Shown here piece after piece: positions 26,249 through 35,316 of a DNA stretch of 64,000 nucleotides. The notes under the pieces are model-generated. The model ran no database searches. It saw nothing but the letters and a program-made list of their open reading frames with translations, and had not been told where the DNA came from. The translations under genes were made by a program, and so were the position numbers. The stretch comes from Candidatus Obscuribacterales bacterium (GTDB lineage: Bacteria; Cyanobacteriota; Vampirovibrionia; Obscuribacterales; Obscuribacteraceae), in the NCBI GenBank assembly GCA_949127735.1, contig CASBPX010000011.1, positions 1-64,000 on the forward strand, in the 5' to 3' direction. Every line of letters starts with the position of its first letter. The stretch's first letter is position 1.

Positions 26249-27990
26249 TCGTTGATTTTTTCTGTCTTTTTTGATCTGAGTAAAAATTGACTTTCTGCCG
26301 TGACCACGTCGGCTTTGGTGATAATTCCCACCAACTTGCCTTTCTCTACAATTGGCAGGCGGCTAATTTTGTATTTATCGAGAGCCAATACCACTTCGGC
26401 CAGAGACTCGTCTGAATTAATGGTCACCGGTTTAACCGTCATCACTTCTATTATTAATGTTTCACCGCCATGTTCAAGCCGATCAAATTCGAGTACATCG
26501 TGATGCGTGACCATACCAACCGGTCGATACTCTTTGTCGACCACAGGAAAACCATGGTGTTTGGAATTGGCGAAAATGGCTCGCACAGTAGAAAGTGTAC
26601 AGTCATCAGCAATAGTCTCAACCGAGCGGTGCATAATATCTGCGGCGCTTTTTGTTTTCATGATACCGGCATCGCCTTCGACAATATGTGTATCGATGCC
26701 CACCCATTCCAAAAGCTGATCATAAATAGAACCAGGGTCGAGTTTTTCTGCCACTAGATAGCTGACGACGCAGCTGATCATCAGCGGTAATACCACATTA
26801 AAGTCAGTGGTCATCTCAAAAATAATCACCACCGCGGTCATGGGCACACGAGCCACCGCACAAAACACCGCACCCATGCCGACAATGGCAAATGTTATGG
26901 AGTTTGCTGTGCCGCAAAAATGCTGTTCCACCATTGCCGATAGAAGTCCAAGGCAGGCTCCCATAGTTAAACTTGGTGCAAATAATCCGCCTGGAGCACC
27001 CGAGCTATACGCAACTACAGTTAAAACAAATTGCAGAGCAAGGACAATGAGAATTGTGTTGAGACCTAAATTTCCAGACAGCAGTGCTTCACGCAGTCCA
27101 CTATAATCATGAAAAATAGGTGGCTGGCTTGCCACCAGCAAGCCAGAGACTAAACCAGCCAATCCGCAAGTAACTGTGACTGGCCATTTAAGCAGGTCAC
27201 GATTGAGAGTGAGACCGCCAATGATGCCTTTATTGAAAAGCGCACCGAGTAATCCGGCAGCAGCACCCAACAATAAATAAAATGGAATATCCATAGCGGC
27301 AAAAGTAGATACCGAATTGTATTTACTCAGCTGAATATCGAGACTATGCACACCAACCAAACGAGAAAGCACTGCAGCGACAAAACATGCCACCACTGCA
27401 GTACCGACAGTAAATCCAGACATGCGACCAATTAATTCTTCCAGCACAAAAAGCACACCCGCCAGTGGTGCGTTGAAAGCAGCGGCCAGACCGGCACCAG
27501 CACCGGCGGCAATCAGCTGAGCGCGATGCTTAGGCGAAGAGCGAATCAGTTTACTGGCGTTGGCCGAAAGTGCTGCAGAAAGCTGCACTGTGGGCCCTTC
27601 TCGACCCATCGATAGACCTGTACCGAGTGCCACCACGCAGCTAACTAATTTGACGGCCGCCGTACGCAAACTCAAATCTTGCGGTATACCTAAAATAGCC
27701 GCTTTGACTTGAGGAATGCCACTACCGTTTGCTTCTGGTGCTACAAACTGAATCAGGGCACCAGATATGAGACCACCTACAAGCCCGATTAAAGCAAACA
27801 TTGTCATTTCGGGCGAGGCCAGAGACAAATAGTTGTGACTTTCGGCGCCCATAGCAATACGCCAGGCACCAAGTCTGCCCACACCTTCCTTTAACAGTAC
27901 GGCGCCCACAGCGGCGACGATACCAATAACACAGGCTTCAAGCAAATTGATATTAGTGGGCCCGGCTAGATCTTTTGCGTCTTCGGTCAT
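26245..27990 (-). CDS. ClC-family chloride channel/antiporter with C-terminal CBS pair
   Basis: A 581-residue membrane protein: an N-terminal ClC domain (residues about 15-420) and two CBS domains (about 445-565). Signature segments are GSGIPQVKAAI, GREGPTVQLS with gating Glu131, AFNAPLAGVLFVLEE and GAPGGLFAPSLTMGA. Glu184/Glu185 align with the proton-glutamate region of the E. coli exchanger, so a Cl-/H+ antiporter is more likely than a channel. CBS domains usually sense adenine nucleotides. GGAG lies 5 bases before the ATG. The terminator at 28005-28030 separates it from the upstream gene. Confidence 0.93.
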   Translation of the reverse strand: MTEDAKDLAGPTNINLLEACVIGIVAAVGAVLLKEGVGRLGAWRIAMGAESHNYLSLASPEMTMFALIGLVGGLISGALIQFVAPEANGSGIPQVKAAILGIPQDLSLRTAAVKLVSCVVALGTGLSMGREGPTVQLSAALSANASKLIRSSPKHRAQLIAAGAGAGLAAAFNAPLAGVLFVLEELIGRMSGFTVGTAVVACFVAAVLSRLVGVHSLDIQLSKYNSVSTFAAMDIPFYLLLGAAAGLLGALFNKGIIGGLTLNRDLLKWPVTVTCGLAGLVSGLLVASQPPIFHDYSGLREALLSGNLGLNTILIVLALQFVLTVVAYSSGAPGGLFAPSLTMGACLGLLSAMVEQHFCGTANSITFAIVGMGAVFCAVARVPMTAVVIIFEMTTDFNVVLPLMISCVVSYLVAEKLDPGSIYDQLLEWVGIDTHIVEGDAGIMKTKSAADIMHRSVETIADDCTLSTVRAIFANSKHHGFPVVDKEYRPVGMVTHHDVLEFDRLEHGGETLIIEVMTVKPVTINSDESLAEVVLALDKYKISRLPIVEKGKLVGIITKADVVTAESQFLLRSKKTEKIND

Positions 27991-28004
27991 GCGTCTCCAA
28001 AGTT

Positions 28005-28030
28005 AAAGGCGCGAGTTGCCCCGCGCCTTT
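28005..28030 (-). terminator. Terminator between the deaminase-fold gene and the ClC gene
   Basis: AAAGGCGCG (28005-28013) and CGCGCCTTT (28022-28030) form a perfect 9-bp stem with an 8-base loop. On the minus strand it is followed by a T-containing stretch (AACTTT), so termination is plausible but the T run is poor. Confidence 0.6.
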
Positions 28031-28051
28031 GACGTTTAGCTCGCCTGCAAC

Positions 28052-28918
28052 TTAGTATTTAATTGAGTTAGCACGCTTGTAGTGGTTAAAGGCAGAAAGA
28101 GAATTATCAGTTGTGCACTGCTTGCAGTTAACACCCAATTTGACTCTATCTTCATAGTTGAGCGACAACTCGGCATACTGAGGCTCATCGCCGAAGTTAA
28201 CGCCTTGAGTAGCAGCATCATTGACGGTGGCAGCAAAGAAAATATTGCTTATGTTTGCCCAGCGGGTAGCTGAGTAGCACATTGGGCAAGGCTCACCGTT
28301 GGTGTAGAGATCACAGTGAGAGGTCTTGCACGTCTGTGGCAATTTGAGGTTTGGATTATCTTTGTCGATGTGACCGAGATTGAACACGTTCAATTCTTTG
28401 CAAGCTTGTTTGATGCAAGTGGTTTCGCCATGAGCGGTTGGATCGACCCATTGAGTTACGTGGTTGTGTGAAATCCAGTAGCGAATCACTTTGTTTGTAT
28501 CGTCATCAATTTGCACGATTACTGTGCTGAAAGGTCCGCCGCCGTGCTGTACTGATTTCAGAGCTTCGGCGCAAGCGAGATGCATCCACTTGTTGCCAAC
28601 ATATTGAACGCCGTGATACTTCAAGGTTGGTTTGATGTTGGAAGTTTGGCATGGCAAACGCTTGGCATCAGCTTCAGACAAATTTGAGGGTGGGCAATAG
28701 CCATCCCATGGCTGAAGATAAGCAAACTGATCTTTAACATTCAGTTTTTCGAGGTTTGCTGTGTAAGGTTCATCGGCGTCGTAGTGGGTCATTTGTTCGA
28801 ACGACGGATCATATTCGACGCCAAAAAATTTGGTATCAGCGGCAAAGGCGCCGGTTGAGGACAGACCTAGAAGGCAGCCAATTAAGGCAACCACAATTGA
28901 CTTACCGGTTCTTGACAT
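28052..28918 (-). CDS. Exported zinc-dependent deaminase-fold protein (guanine/cytidine deaminase superfamily)
   Basis: A 288-residue protein with a signal peptide (IVVALIGCLLGLSSTGAFA). About 85 residues of unknown sequence lead to a CDA-fold domain (residues 95-280). The zinc motifs are H163-G-E165 (DPTAHGETTC, where HAE is usual) and P-C211-x-x-C214 (GEPCPMC), closest to guanine and tRNA-type deaminases. The remaining Cys residues (CKTSHC, CKQC) are unusual. An exported purine or pyrimidine deaminase would act in the periplasm or outside. GGAGA precedes the ATG. The catalytic Glu and Zn ligands are all kept, so activity is likely; the substrate is unknown. Confidence 0.82.
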   Translation of the reverse strand: MSRTGKSIVVALIGCLLGLSSTGAFAADTKFFGVEYDPSFEQMTHYDADEPYTANLEKLNVKDQFAYLQPWDGYCPPSNLSEADAKRLPCQTSNIKPTLKYHGVQYVGNKWMHLACAEALKSVQHGGGPFSTVIVQIDDDTNKVIRYWISHNHVTQWVDPTAHGETTCIKQACKELNVFNLGHIDKDNPNLKLPQTCKTSHCDLYTNGEPCPMCYSATRWANISNIFFAATVNDAATQGVNFGDEPQYAELSLNYEDRVKLGVNCKQCTTDNSLSAFNHYKRANSIKY

Positions 28919-29003
28919 AGATTCTCCAGAAACAATTTTCGTTAGTGAGAATAATACTTTACGGCAGGTGTTCGCTGCAGCTTGATTACTGATAATTTGG
29001 TCG

Positions 29004-29042
29004 GTAAAAAAATAGAGGCCCGAATCGCTTCGAACCTCTATT
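29004..29042 (-). terminator. Rho-independent terminator of the Asn-rich protein gene
   Basis: AATAGAGG (29011-29018) pairs with CCTCTATT (29035-29042), with an inner CGAA/TTCG pairing. On the minus strand a T run follows (A run at 29006-29012). It lies 27 bases after the stop of the 29069-29971 gene. Confidence 0.85.
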
Positions 29043-29068
29043 CATCAACTGTTGAGCTTCAAGTCAAC

Positions 29069-29971
29069 TTAGCGCCAGCCGCCGTTACGACGACCACCGC
29101 GTTCTCTATCAGCTAATTGCACTGTCACAGATGCATTCAAATCATCAAGACTTCTCTCGAGACTATTGCGTGTGATGCCACTGAAATTATTGCGGCCATT
29201 AGTCTTAAGATGCTGACCTTGGTTATAGATATGATCGTACTGTGTTTTTAATTGACGATATTCATGTGATGTAAGTTGCCCTGTATTCAAGCCGGTTTGC
29301 AACCGCACTTGCACTGCATTGAGAGCGCTGTCGAACGATGTCCAGTAGGTATTTGCATATCCACTATTCCAGCGACCGCGATTCCATCTAGGTGATGAAG
29401 AACCACGTTGGAACCAGGCGCCACCATTTCCAATCACACCACCATTAAGAGTAGGATTAGCCACGCCGGCTGCGATGGCCGAATTGATGCTGGTGTTGAT
29501 TGAATTGAAATTATTCAAAATGGTTTGTACTTGCGTAAAACCAAAATTGTTGGCGGCAAGGTAAGCTGCTTGATCGTTAGCATTTTGAGCAAGCTGATTT
29601 TGAAACATCTGCGCTTGGGCTGACGTTAAAGTGCCGTTGCTGATTGCGGTAGTGATATTAGCGTTAGCCTGAGCACGGCTATTATCTAAATTTTGCATGG
29701 AGGTCATTTGATTGGCGCTCAAATTTCCATAGTTATTATTATTGTTTCCGTTGTAAAAACCGTTGTTTCCGTTATTGAAGCCGTTGTTGTTATTGAAGCC
29801 GTTGTTGTTCAAGCCGTTATTGTTATTCTGGGTGCCAAGCACATTTCGCAACACATCTTGAAAACCCTGGGCGCTTGCCGGGGCAGTAGCAATACCACTA
29901 ACGGCCGTTGCCAAGGCTGGTGCGACAACAAAGGCCAGCATCAATGTCTTAGCTAGAATCACTCTTTTCAT
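29069..29971 (-). CDS. Exported Asn-rich repeat protein
   Basis: A 300-residue protein with a signal peptide (TLMLAFVVAPALATAVSG). Residues about 45-85 are Asn/Gly runs of a NNGFNNGNNGFYNG kind. The remainder is helical and Gln/Asn/Ala-rich (SANQMTSMQNLDNSRAQANA, then TAISNGTLTSAQAQMFQNQL) with a near-repeat at NTGQLTSHEYRQLKTQYDHI. The helix pairs with a TLTSAQA/QLTSHEY turn occur at least twice, so it may be a tandem of a small helical motif. No known domain. It may be an envelope protein. It ends in a strong terminator. Confidence 0.7.
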   Translation of the reverse strand: MKRVILAKTLMLAFVVAPALATAVSGIATAPASAQGFQDVLRNVLGTQNNNNGLNNNGFNNNNGFNNGNNGFYNGNNNNNYGNLSANQMTSMQNLDNSRAQANANITTAISNGTLTSAQAQMFQNQLAQNANDQAAYLAANNFGFTQVQTILNNFNSINTSINSAIAAGVANPTLNGGVIGNGGAWFQRGSSSPRWNRGRWNSGYANTYWTSFDSALNAVQVRLQTGLNTGQLTSHEYRQLKTQYDHIYNQGQHLKTNGRNNFSGITRNSLERSLDDLNASVTVQLADRERGGRRNGGWR

Positions 29972-30167
29972 TACTATTTTTCCTATCCTATATATACAAC
30001 TTGAATTACTGGGGGCTCGTTGGCAAATGCCTTGAATGATACCGCCGGCACTTCGTTTTCAATGCCGTGACTTAGTAGACGGCGGTCAATACATTTGGTT
30101 CCAAAATCGTATTCATATGTCTTTGGTTAGTTACTTGCTATTATGCAAAGGCAAACGGGAGTTCAGT

Positions 30168-30542
30168 ATGAGCAAAGTTATTAGCAAATTGGTGCTTGTC
30201 ACACTTCTATTAGTCACGGCTCTACCCGTGCAGGCACTACCATTTCAGTCGAAGACCAAATTTATTGGCATGACCAAGACTGTGCACCGCGGCGAACCCT
30301 GCAGCGTCACTGTGCAGACCTTACCGAATTCACTTTGTCAAATCACAGTGCAAAAGCCAAACGGCACTCCTAGTCGCCATCCAAATTTGGGTGAGAAAAG
30401 AGCTGATGCAGCTGGCACTGTAAACTGGCAGTGGCAGATGGTAGAAGACGCGCAACCTGGCGATCGTTTAGTTACAGTGCAGTGTATCGATAATAACAAT
30501 CGTGAAACCATAGTTTCAAAAAAGATGCGCGTCATAAAGTAA
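30168..30542 (+). CDS. Small exported hypothetical protein
   Basis: A 124-residue protein with a signal peptide (LVLVTLLLVTALPVQALP). The mature region is strand-rich with two Cys in TVHRGEPCSVTVQTLPNSLC and later a VQCIDNNN strand, suggesting a small beta-sandwich or Ig-like fold. GGGAG lies 6 bases before ATG 30168; the frame is open for another 44 codons upstream but without a better start. It faces the MshEN-repeat gene, which ends 46 bases away. Function unknown. Confidence 0.65.
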   Translation: MSKVISKLVLVTLLLVTALPVQALPFQSKTKFIGMTKTVHRGEPCSVTVQTLPNSLCQITVQKPNGTPSRHPNLGEKRADAAGTVNWQWQMVEDAQPGDRLVTVQCIDNNNRETIVSKKMRVIK

Positions 30543-30587
30543 TTGCACTGTTAAAATAACTCATACGGCGAGCACCATATTTAGTGC

Positions 30588-31742
30588 TTAAATGCCTGCG
30601 GGCTTAGCGATACCCAGTTCTTCCATGGCGTCATCAAAACTGACTTTGTTTTTCCTTGTGTACTGCAAAGCTTTAACCGCCTGGTCTACGGCCAAATAAC
30701 CGTGTTTCAACAAATACTGGCAACGAAGCGAAGCAATCAGTGTGGCTTCATCTATGGCACCAGACACTACCAACATTTTTCCAATCAAGGCTGGGTAGCG
30801 ACTACTGAGCTCAATTGCTTCTACGATGTCTGAATCGTTGACGAAACCAGTCATTTTGAGCAACTCTCCCAGCACTGGAGAGGGCACGTCACTACCTTCG
30901 TTTCCTGCGTCTTTAGATTGAGTGCGCTCCCCGTGAATTAAGCGATGAATTTCGTCAGTAGCCTTATTTAAGGCAAGGTCACCAGTGCTGACTTGCTCAT
31001 GAAGACGTTCGGCTCTTTTGAAAACAGACTCAGAAATTAGTCCTAGTGCCACAATTGCCTCTCCCAGACTCAGTTGCTTGCTTAAACTGGTCTCCATGGC
31101 ATTAAGAATTTCGTTCTCGCTGGCCAAACCTGACATTACCAGAAACTCGCCGAAGCGCACCTGCTTTCGGGCCGGAGCCGGTCTCAACCCATGCGACTCG
31201 AGTTTGAGCGGCAATGCATGTTTAGGAGCTGTGACCACCAGCATCTCTACTGCCTGTGGCAATGACATGCGACCCTGGCGCACCATGGCTTGCAGGTCTA
31301 ATGCCTGGGTTAAAAGCGGGTGGGAAATCACATTGTTTAGTGTCAGCACCCGGCCTAAGCGCATTCCAGTTTCATAGCTGATTTTTTGAGCGTTTTCTAA
31401 TTGTGCCGCCGTCAGTAAACCTGCATCAGTAAGAATACAACCTAGCGTTGCTTTGTCTGTTGCTCCCTGAACGCCTATTTTCTTCAGAGCATCCGCCGGG
31501 CTCACACCACTGACCCGCACCATTTGTGCGGCCTTGCGAGCATCATCAATAGTGCAAATGTTCTGACCAATTAATGGTTGCAACTCTACTACTAACTGCA
31601 ACTCCGCCTCGCTTATCCGTCCTGATAAAACCAGAGTGCGGCCAAGTGGCAATCCAAATTGAGGCGCTACCAACAGCGCGTCATTAAGATCGACTTCGCT
31701 GACCAGCTTTAATCTGACCAGTAGTTCACCAAAGCGAATCAT
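30588..31742 (-). CDS. Protein of four tandem MshEN/GspE-N-like repeats
   Basis: A 384-residue soluble protein without signal peptide. I count four copies of a roughly 90-residue unit, starting near residues 2, 105, 195 and 287. Each has an L-G-x-x-L-x-x-x-G-L-(V/L/A)-x-x-x-x-L-x-x-A half, a second LGRxLxLxGxI half, and a helix (DQAVKAL, LPQAVEML). The unit resembles the N-terminal domain of MshE/GspE ATPases, which binds cyclic-di-GMP in MshE. The start is ATG 31742, which overlaps the upstream gene by 4 bases. A multi-repeat nucleotide-binding adaptor is plausible, but the ligand is inferred. Confidence 0.72.
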   Translation of the reverse strand: MIRFGELLVRLKLVSEVDLNDALLVAPQFGLPLGRTLVLSGRISEAELQLVVELQPLIGQNICTIDDARKAAQMVRVSGVSPADALKKIGVQGATDKATLGCILTDAGLLTAAQLENAQKISYETGMRLGRVLTLNNVISHPLLTQALDLQAMVRQGRMSLPQAVEMLVVTAPKHALPLKLESHGLRPAPARKQVRFGEFLVMSGLASENEILNAMETSLSKQLSLGEAIVALGLISESVFKRAERLHEQVSTGDLALNKATDEIHRLIHGERTQSKDAGNEGSDVPSPVLGELLKMTGFVNDSDIVEAIELSSRYPALIGKMLVVSGAIDEATLIASLRCQYLLKHGYLAVDQAVKALQYTRKNKVSFDDAMEELGIAKPAGI

Positions 31743-32398
31743 AAAATATTTACCGCACGAGCAGCCAGTAGTGCCACCACAGCCAGTGATATGGCAGATT
31801 GTATCATCATCAAAACTTTTGCCCATCGCGATAAAATTGGCACATCGGTGGGTGATAATGCGGTGCTGGTATTAAAGGCGAGAAAAAGATAGTCAACAAA
31901 AAGTGGTGCCCAATTCTCCTGATCGTTTTTAGAATCGCAAGGGCCTTCCATTGTCATTTGCGGAAAAAGAAAGGCCCCATCTGTATGTGTGTCGCGCATA
32001 TTTCTTTTGTGCGGGCCGCCTGCATCAAGGCGCCAGTACCAGACAGCAAAAGTAAGAATGTTTGTCACCCATAGTGCGGCCGCTGATAGTAAAAGTTGCT
32101 CTGGTGTTTCCACATGGCGCGGTATTGCCAGCACAAGGAGTATCACAGATATAATCAATTCAATGGTGACTATAGCAATGATAAAAAAACCAATTGGTTT
32201 ACAAAATTGATGATGGCCTTTGCTGTGAAAAATCTGCGCCGGCACCATGGCAACCATCACCACCGCCAGAAGCGACCAGTGTGGCCCAAACGCCAGTTCA
32301 TCAGGCAGGGCCATATGAAGACCGCCGGCGGCAAGTAAAGCCAGCAACGATGGCCAGACCGGCTCCATCTCTCTGCTCTTTTTGATCTCGGCGATCAT
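31739..32398 (-). CDS. DUF1345-like integral membrane protein
   Basis: A 219-residue protein with about five or six hydrophobic segments. The C-terminal half has WYWRLDAGGPHKR, a FVDYLFLAFNTSTALSPTDV stretch and a final AVVALLAARAVNIL, which resemble DUF1345 proteins. The start at 32398 lies just upstream of the stop of the acyl-ligase fusion, and the stop overlaps the MshEN-repeat gene (ATGA), so the three genes are coupled. The function is unknown; the family has pore-like conserved segments but no proven activity that I can name. Confidence 0.68.
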   Translation of the reverse strand: MIAEIKKSREMEPVWPSLLALLAAGGLHMALPDELAFGPHWSLLAVVMVAMVPAQIFHSKGHHQFCKPIGFFIIAIVTIELIISVILLVLAIPRHVETPEQLLLSAAALWVTNILTFAVWYWRLDAGGPHKRNMRDTHTDGAFLFPQMTMEGPCDSKNDQENWAPLFVDYLFLAFNTSTALSPTDVPILSRWAKVLMMIQSAISLAVVALLAARAVNIL

Positions 32399-32399
32399 T

Positions 32400-35240
32400 T
32401 TAAGAGCCGCTCTCCGGTGGCTGATTGTTAGCCTGTTTAGACAGCTCTTTGACGCGGTCAAACAAAGCGTTGGCAATTTTTTCGGGGTCGTCTTTACCCT
32501 TACCTTCTGCTGCCAGTTCAGGGCCGGTGACTGGTTTGCCAAAAATTACCCGAACTTGAACGAAGCTCGGAAAATACTTGCCGGGCTCCAGCGCTTGTCT
32601 CGTGCCGTCTAAATAAACCGGCACGGCAGGCACCTCGTTTTTTTCCAGCAATAGCCCAATGCCCTGTTTGAAAGGCAGCATTTTTCCAGTCAAAGTACGT
32701 TCAGCTTCTGGGAACCAGACCAGGTTATTGCCATGTTTCAACACCGAAACCGAAAGCGCAAGACTGGAGAAAATGGACTGTTTTGCTTCAATGGGAATAA
32801 CGCGCGATAAACGACTTAAGAAGGAAAAGACAGGATTGCCAAAAGCAATGCCGGTCCAACCTGCCCACTGAGTTTTTTTAATGGCGGCTTCAGGTAAAGC
32901 CGCGCAAATGGCAAAAGCATCAAGATAGCTGGCATGATTGGGGGTAAAGACACAATTTTTCAGATTGGCAATGTTCTCTAAACCAACTGCCTCAACTCTA
33001 AAAGGCATCATAGCTGTCATTACGAAGTGGTAGAGCGCCTTTGCTGCAGGCACTTTCCAGCCAGTGAGAGGCATGAGAAATTCTTTTTGCTCGTCAGTTA
33101 TATAATGATCAGGGTCTTCAATGGGCGAAACGGCTCCTTCGCCACCTTCAGCAGATGCCACCACTTCAGTCAGCAACTCACGCACTGTTGTTACTCGCGC
33201 AATTGCGTCGCCGGTTAATTCAACACCTGTATGTTCAACCAGTTCAAGGGTCAAATGCATCCATTCAAGCGAGTCGATATTCAAATCTAACTGTGGGCTG
33301 GTATCCAGGGTAATATCCTGATCAGGAAACCGTTTCTTCAACCATTCAAGAGTGGCTACAGCAGCCGGCTCTTCCACCAAAATCTGATCGTTCGAATCTA
33401 AAACTTCGGCATTTTTCCCCTGAGCGCCCTTACCTTTTTTCTTCTTATTTGTGCCGTCTTCTGACAGAGCTTGTTCGTAGCGATCTTTTAATTCGTGCCT
33501 TTTGATTTTGCCTAAATTAGTGCGCGGCAGTGTTTCATTTGTCAAAGCAAAATTGGTCACCTGCAGGTAAGAAGCGAGGCTACCTGAGGCAACTTTAAGT
33601 GCGCTTGCAACTGCGGCTTTTGCGTCTTTTTCACCAATTTCTTTTTTATCGGGCATCACCAGTGCCACCAATTTATGATCTACTTGCAGTAAACCAATTT
33701 CGGCTATGGCAGGTTGCTTAGCAATGCGATCTTCAACATCTTCTGGCTGAATTTTTTCTCCGCCTTCCATAACGATGGTAGACGAAGCACGCCCAATCAC
33801 ATGCAGGCTGCCATTTTTGATCACGCCCAGATCGCCAGTTTTAAACCAACCATCTTCTGTAAATACTTCTTTGTTCAGTTCAGGCAAATTGCGATAGCCC
33901 GAAAAAACATTGGGGCCGCTGACGGCAATTTCGCCTGAACCTTTTTCAAGCCTTTCGTCTGGCTCTTTAAGAGGTTCAATGCGCACTTTCACTTTTGTAA
34001 TGGCCTGACCCACGCCTTCGAGATCGCGATCGGTGGGCATACGGAAAGTGATCAACGGAGCAGTTTCGGTCAATCCGTAGCCGACGCCGATTTCCCAACC
34101 AAGGGCACGCAGTTTGTAAGCCAGTTCACTGGGTAGAGGCGCACCACCACAAGTGAATAGACGCAGAGTAGAACTAAACTTATTACGGATGGGTGCCAAT
34201 AGCACTTTGCCCGGACGCACGTTGAACATTTGATCCATGGCGATGCAATATTCGAGCATGGCATTAAAACTAGCGCCAACAATCGGATTTTTATTCAGCT
34301 TGGTTTCAATGGCTTGATAAAGTGAACGCAACAAACGTGGCACACCAACTATCACTGTGGCTTTGCCATCATTGATCGCTCGCATGATTTCAGGGCCGGT
34401 TAAAGACCTGGGCAAAATAATGGTAAGGCCCATGAGCAGCGGTGCCATTAGACCTGTATTGAGCGGATAGACGTGGAACAGGGGCAAAGGCAAGAGCACG
34501 CGATCGCCCTGTTTGAGTAGGTCAATTTGAGAAATTACTTCGTCTAATTGCAAAAGCATATTGGTGTGATTGAGCGGTACTCCTTTAGGTGTACCGGTGG
34601 TGCCGGAGGTGTAGAACAATACGGCAAAATCTTTAGGCTCCATCGTCGGAAATTTCGTTGAGGCAACGTCAGCTTGAGCAGAAATTTTATTCCAGCTCTC
34701 TTCTGTGTCGACTAAATCAAGACGGACAATACGGTGAGTACTTTTGGCTTTGGCACCAGTTTTAGGCAAGACTTTATCGAGACGCTTGGAGCCCTTTTCG
34801 TCTGTAAAAATCCATCCGGCCGCACTGTCGTCGACAATGTGCCTGAGCACATCGTCATTTTGTTGGGAGTCCACAGGCACTACTGTGGCCCCAGTATAAA
34901 TAGTGGCTAAAGCGCTGATAATCCAGGCAGAAGAGTTGGGGGCAAAGAAAATAACATTGTCACCCTTATTAATGCCCTTGCCTAAAAGTGCGGCAGCAAC
35001 TTCTCGAATTTGCGTCAGCAAAGCATTGTAAGTAAGGGTGGTGGAATTGTCTTTGCCGTAGCTCACGATGGCGGTCTTAGCCACATGAGCATCGAAACCA
35101 TCAATTAAATCACGCAGAGTACGAGTTGATGTGGTGTCGGTGGCAGCCTTGCTGCCATTGCCATTACCGGCGGTATCAACCAAAGCATTCGAGTCTACAA
35201 CAGGTTTACTACCATCCATGTGATTCGACTTGACGACCAT
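32400..35240 (-). CDS. Acyl-CoA/acyl-ACP synthetase-ACP-acyltransferase fusion
   Basis: A 946-residue protein. Residues about 45-605 are an AMP-binding adenylation domain: YTSGTTGTPKG (210-220), GYGLTETAPL, DGWFKTGDLG. Residues about 625-695 are an acyl-carrier domain with phosphopantetheine Ser657 (NIDSLEWM). Residues about 735-935 are a PlsC acyltransferase with NHASYLD (His769, Asp774) and FPEAERT (from Phe843), where Gly of FPEG is Ala. The protein could activate a fatty acid, load it onto its own carrier and pass it to a lysophospholipid, like E. coli Aas with reversed order and an added carrier. It lies next to an exported patatin. Confidence 0.9.
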   Translation of the reverse strand: MVVKSNHMDGSKPVVDSNALVDTAGNGNGSKAATDTTSTRTLRDLIDGFDAHVAKTAIVSYGKDNSTTLTYNALLTQIREVAAALLGKGINKGDNVIFFAPNSSAWIISALATIYTGATVVPVDSQQNDDVLRHIVDDSAAGWIFTDEKGSKRLDKVLPKTGAKAKSTHRIVRLDLVDTEESWNKISAQADVASTKFPTMEPKDFAVLFYTSGTTGTPKGVPLNHTNMLLQLDEVISQIDLLKQGDRVLLPLPLFHVYPLNTGLMAPLLMGLTIILPRSLTGPEIMRAINDGKATVIVGVPRLLRSLYQAIETKLNKNPIVGASFNAMLEYCIAMDQMFNVRPGKVLLAPIRNKFSSTLRLFTCGGAPLPSELAYKLRALGWEIGVGYGLTETAPLITFRMPTDRDLEGVGQAITKVKVRIEPLKEPDERLEKGSGEIAVSGPNVFSGYRNLPELNKEVFTEDGWFKTGDLGVIKNGSLHVIGRASSTIVMEGGEKIQPEDVEDRIAKQPAIAEIGLLQVDHKLVALVMPDKKEIGEKDAKAAVASALKVASGSLASYLQVTNFALTNETLPRTNLGKIKRHELKDRYEQALSEDGTNKKKKGKGAQGKNAEVLDSNDQILVEEPAAVATLEWLKKRFPDQDITLDTSPQLDLNIDSLEWMHLTLELVEHTGVELTGDAIARVTTVRELLTEVVASAEGGEGAVSPIEDPDHYITDEQKEFLMPLTGWKVPAAKALYHFVMTAMMPFRVEAVGLENIANLKNCVFTPNHASYLDAFAICAALPEAAIKKTQWAGWTGIAFGNPVFSFLSRLSRVIPIEAKQSIFSSLALSVSVLKHGNNLVWFPEAERTLTGKMLPFKQGIGLLLEKNEVPAVPVYLDGTRQALEPGKYFPSFVQVRVIFGKPVTGPELAAEGKGKDDPEKIANALFDRVKELSKQANNQPPESGS

Positions 35241-35316
35241 ATATCCACCACACCCACATTTCAGTTTTTGTTTGACCTCAGGGTTTCCGGACCCATTATA
35301 TTATTCCAGCGCCGAT

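Noticed and set aside
27991-28051. Fluoride riboswitch upstream of the ClC gene
   Set aside because: The gap is only about 60 bases and is filled by a terminator hairpin; the ClC also has the chloride-type GREGP motif.
29740-29830. AT-rich repeat as a DNA element
   Set aside because: It is explained by Asn/Gly codon runs of the exported protein gene.
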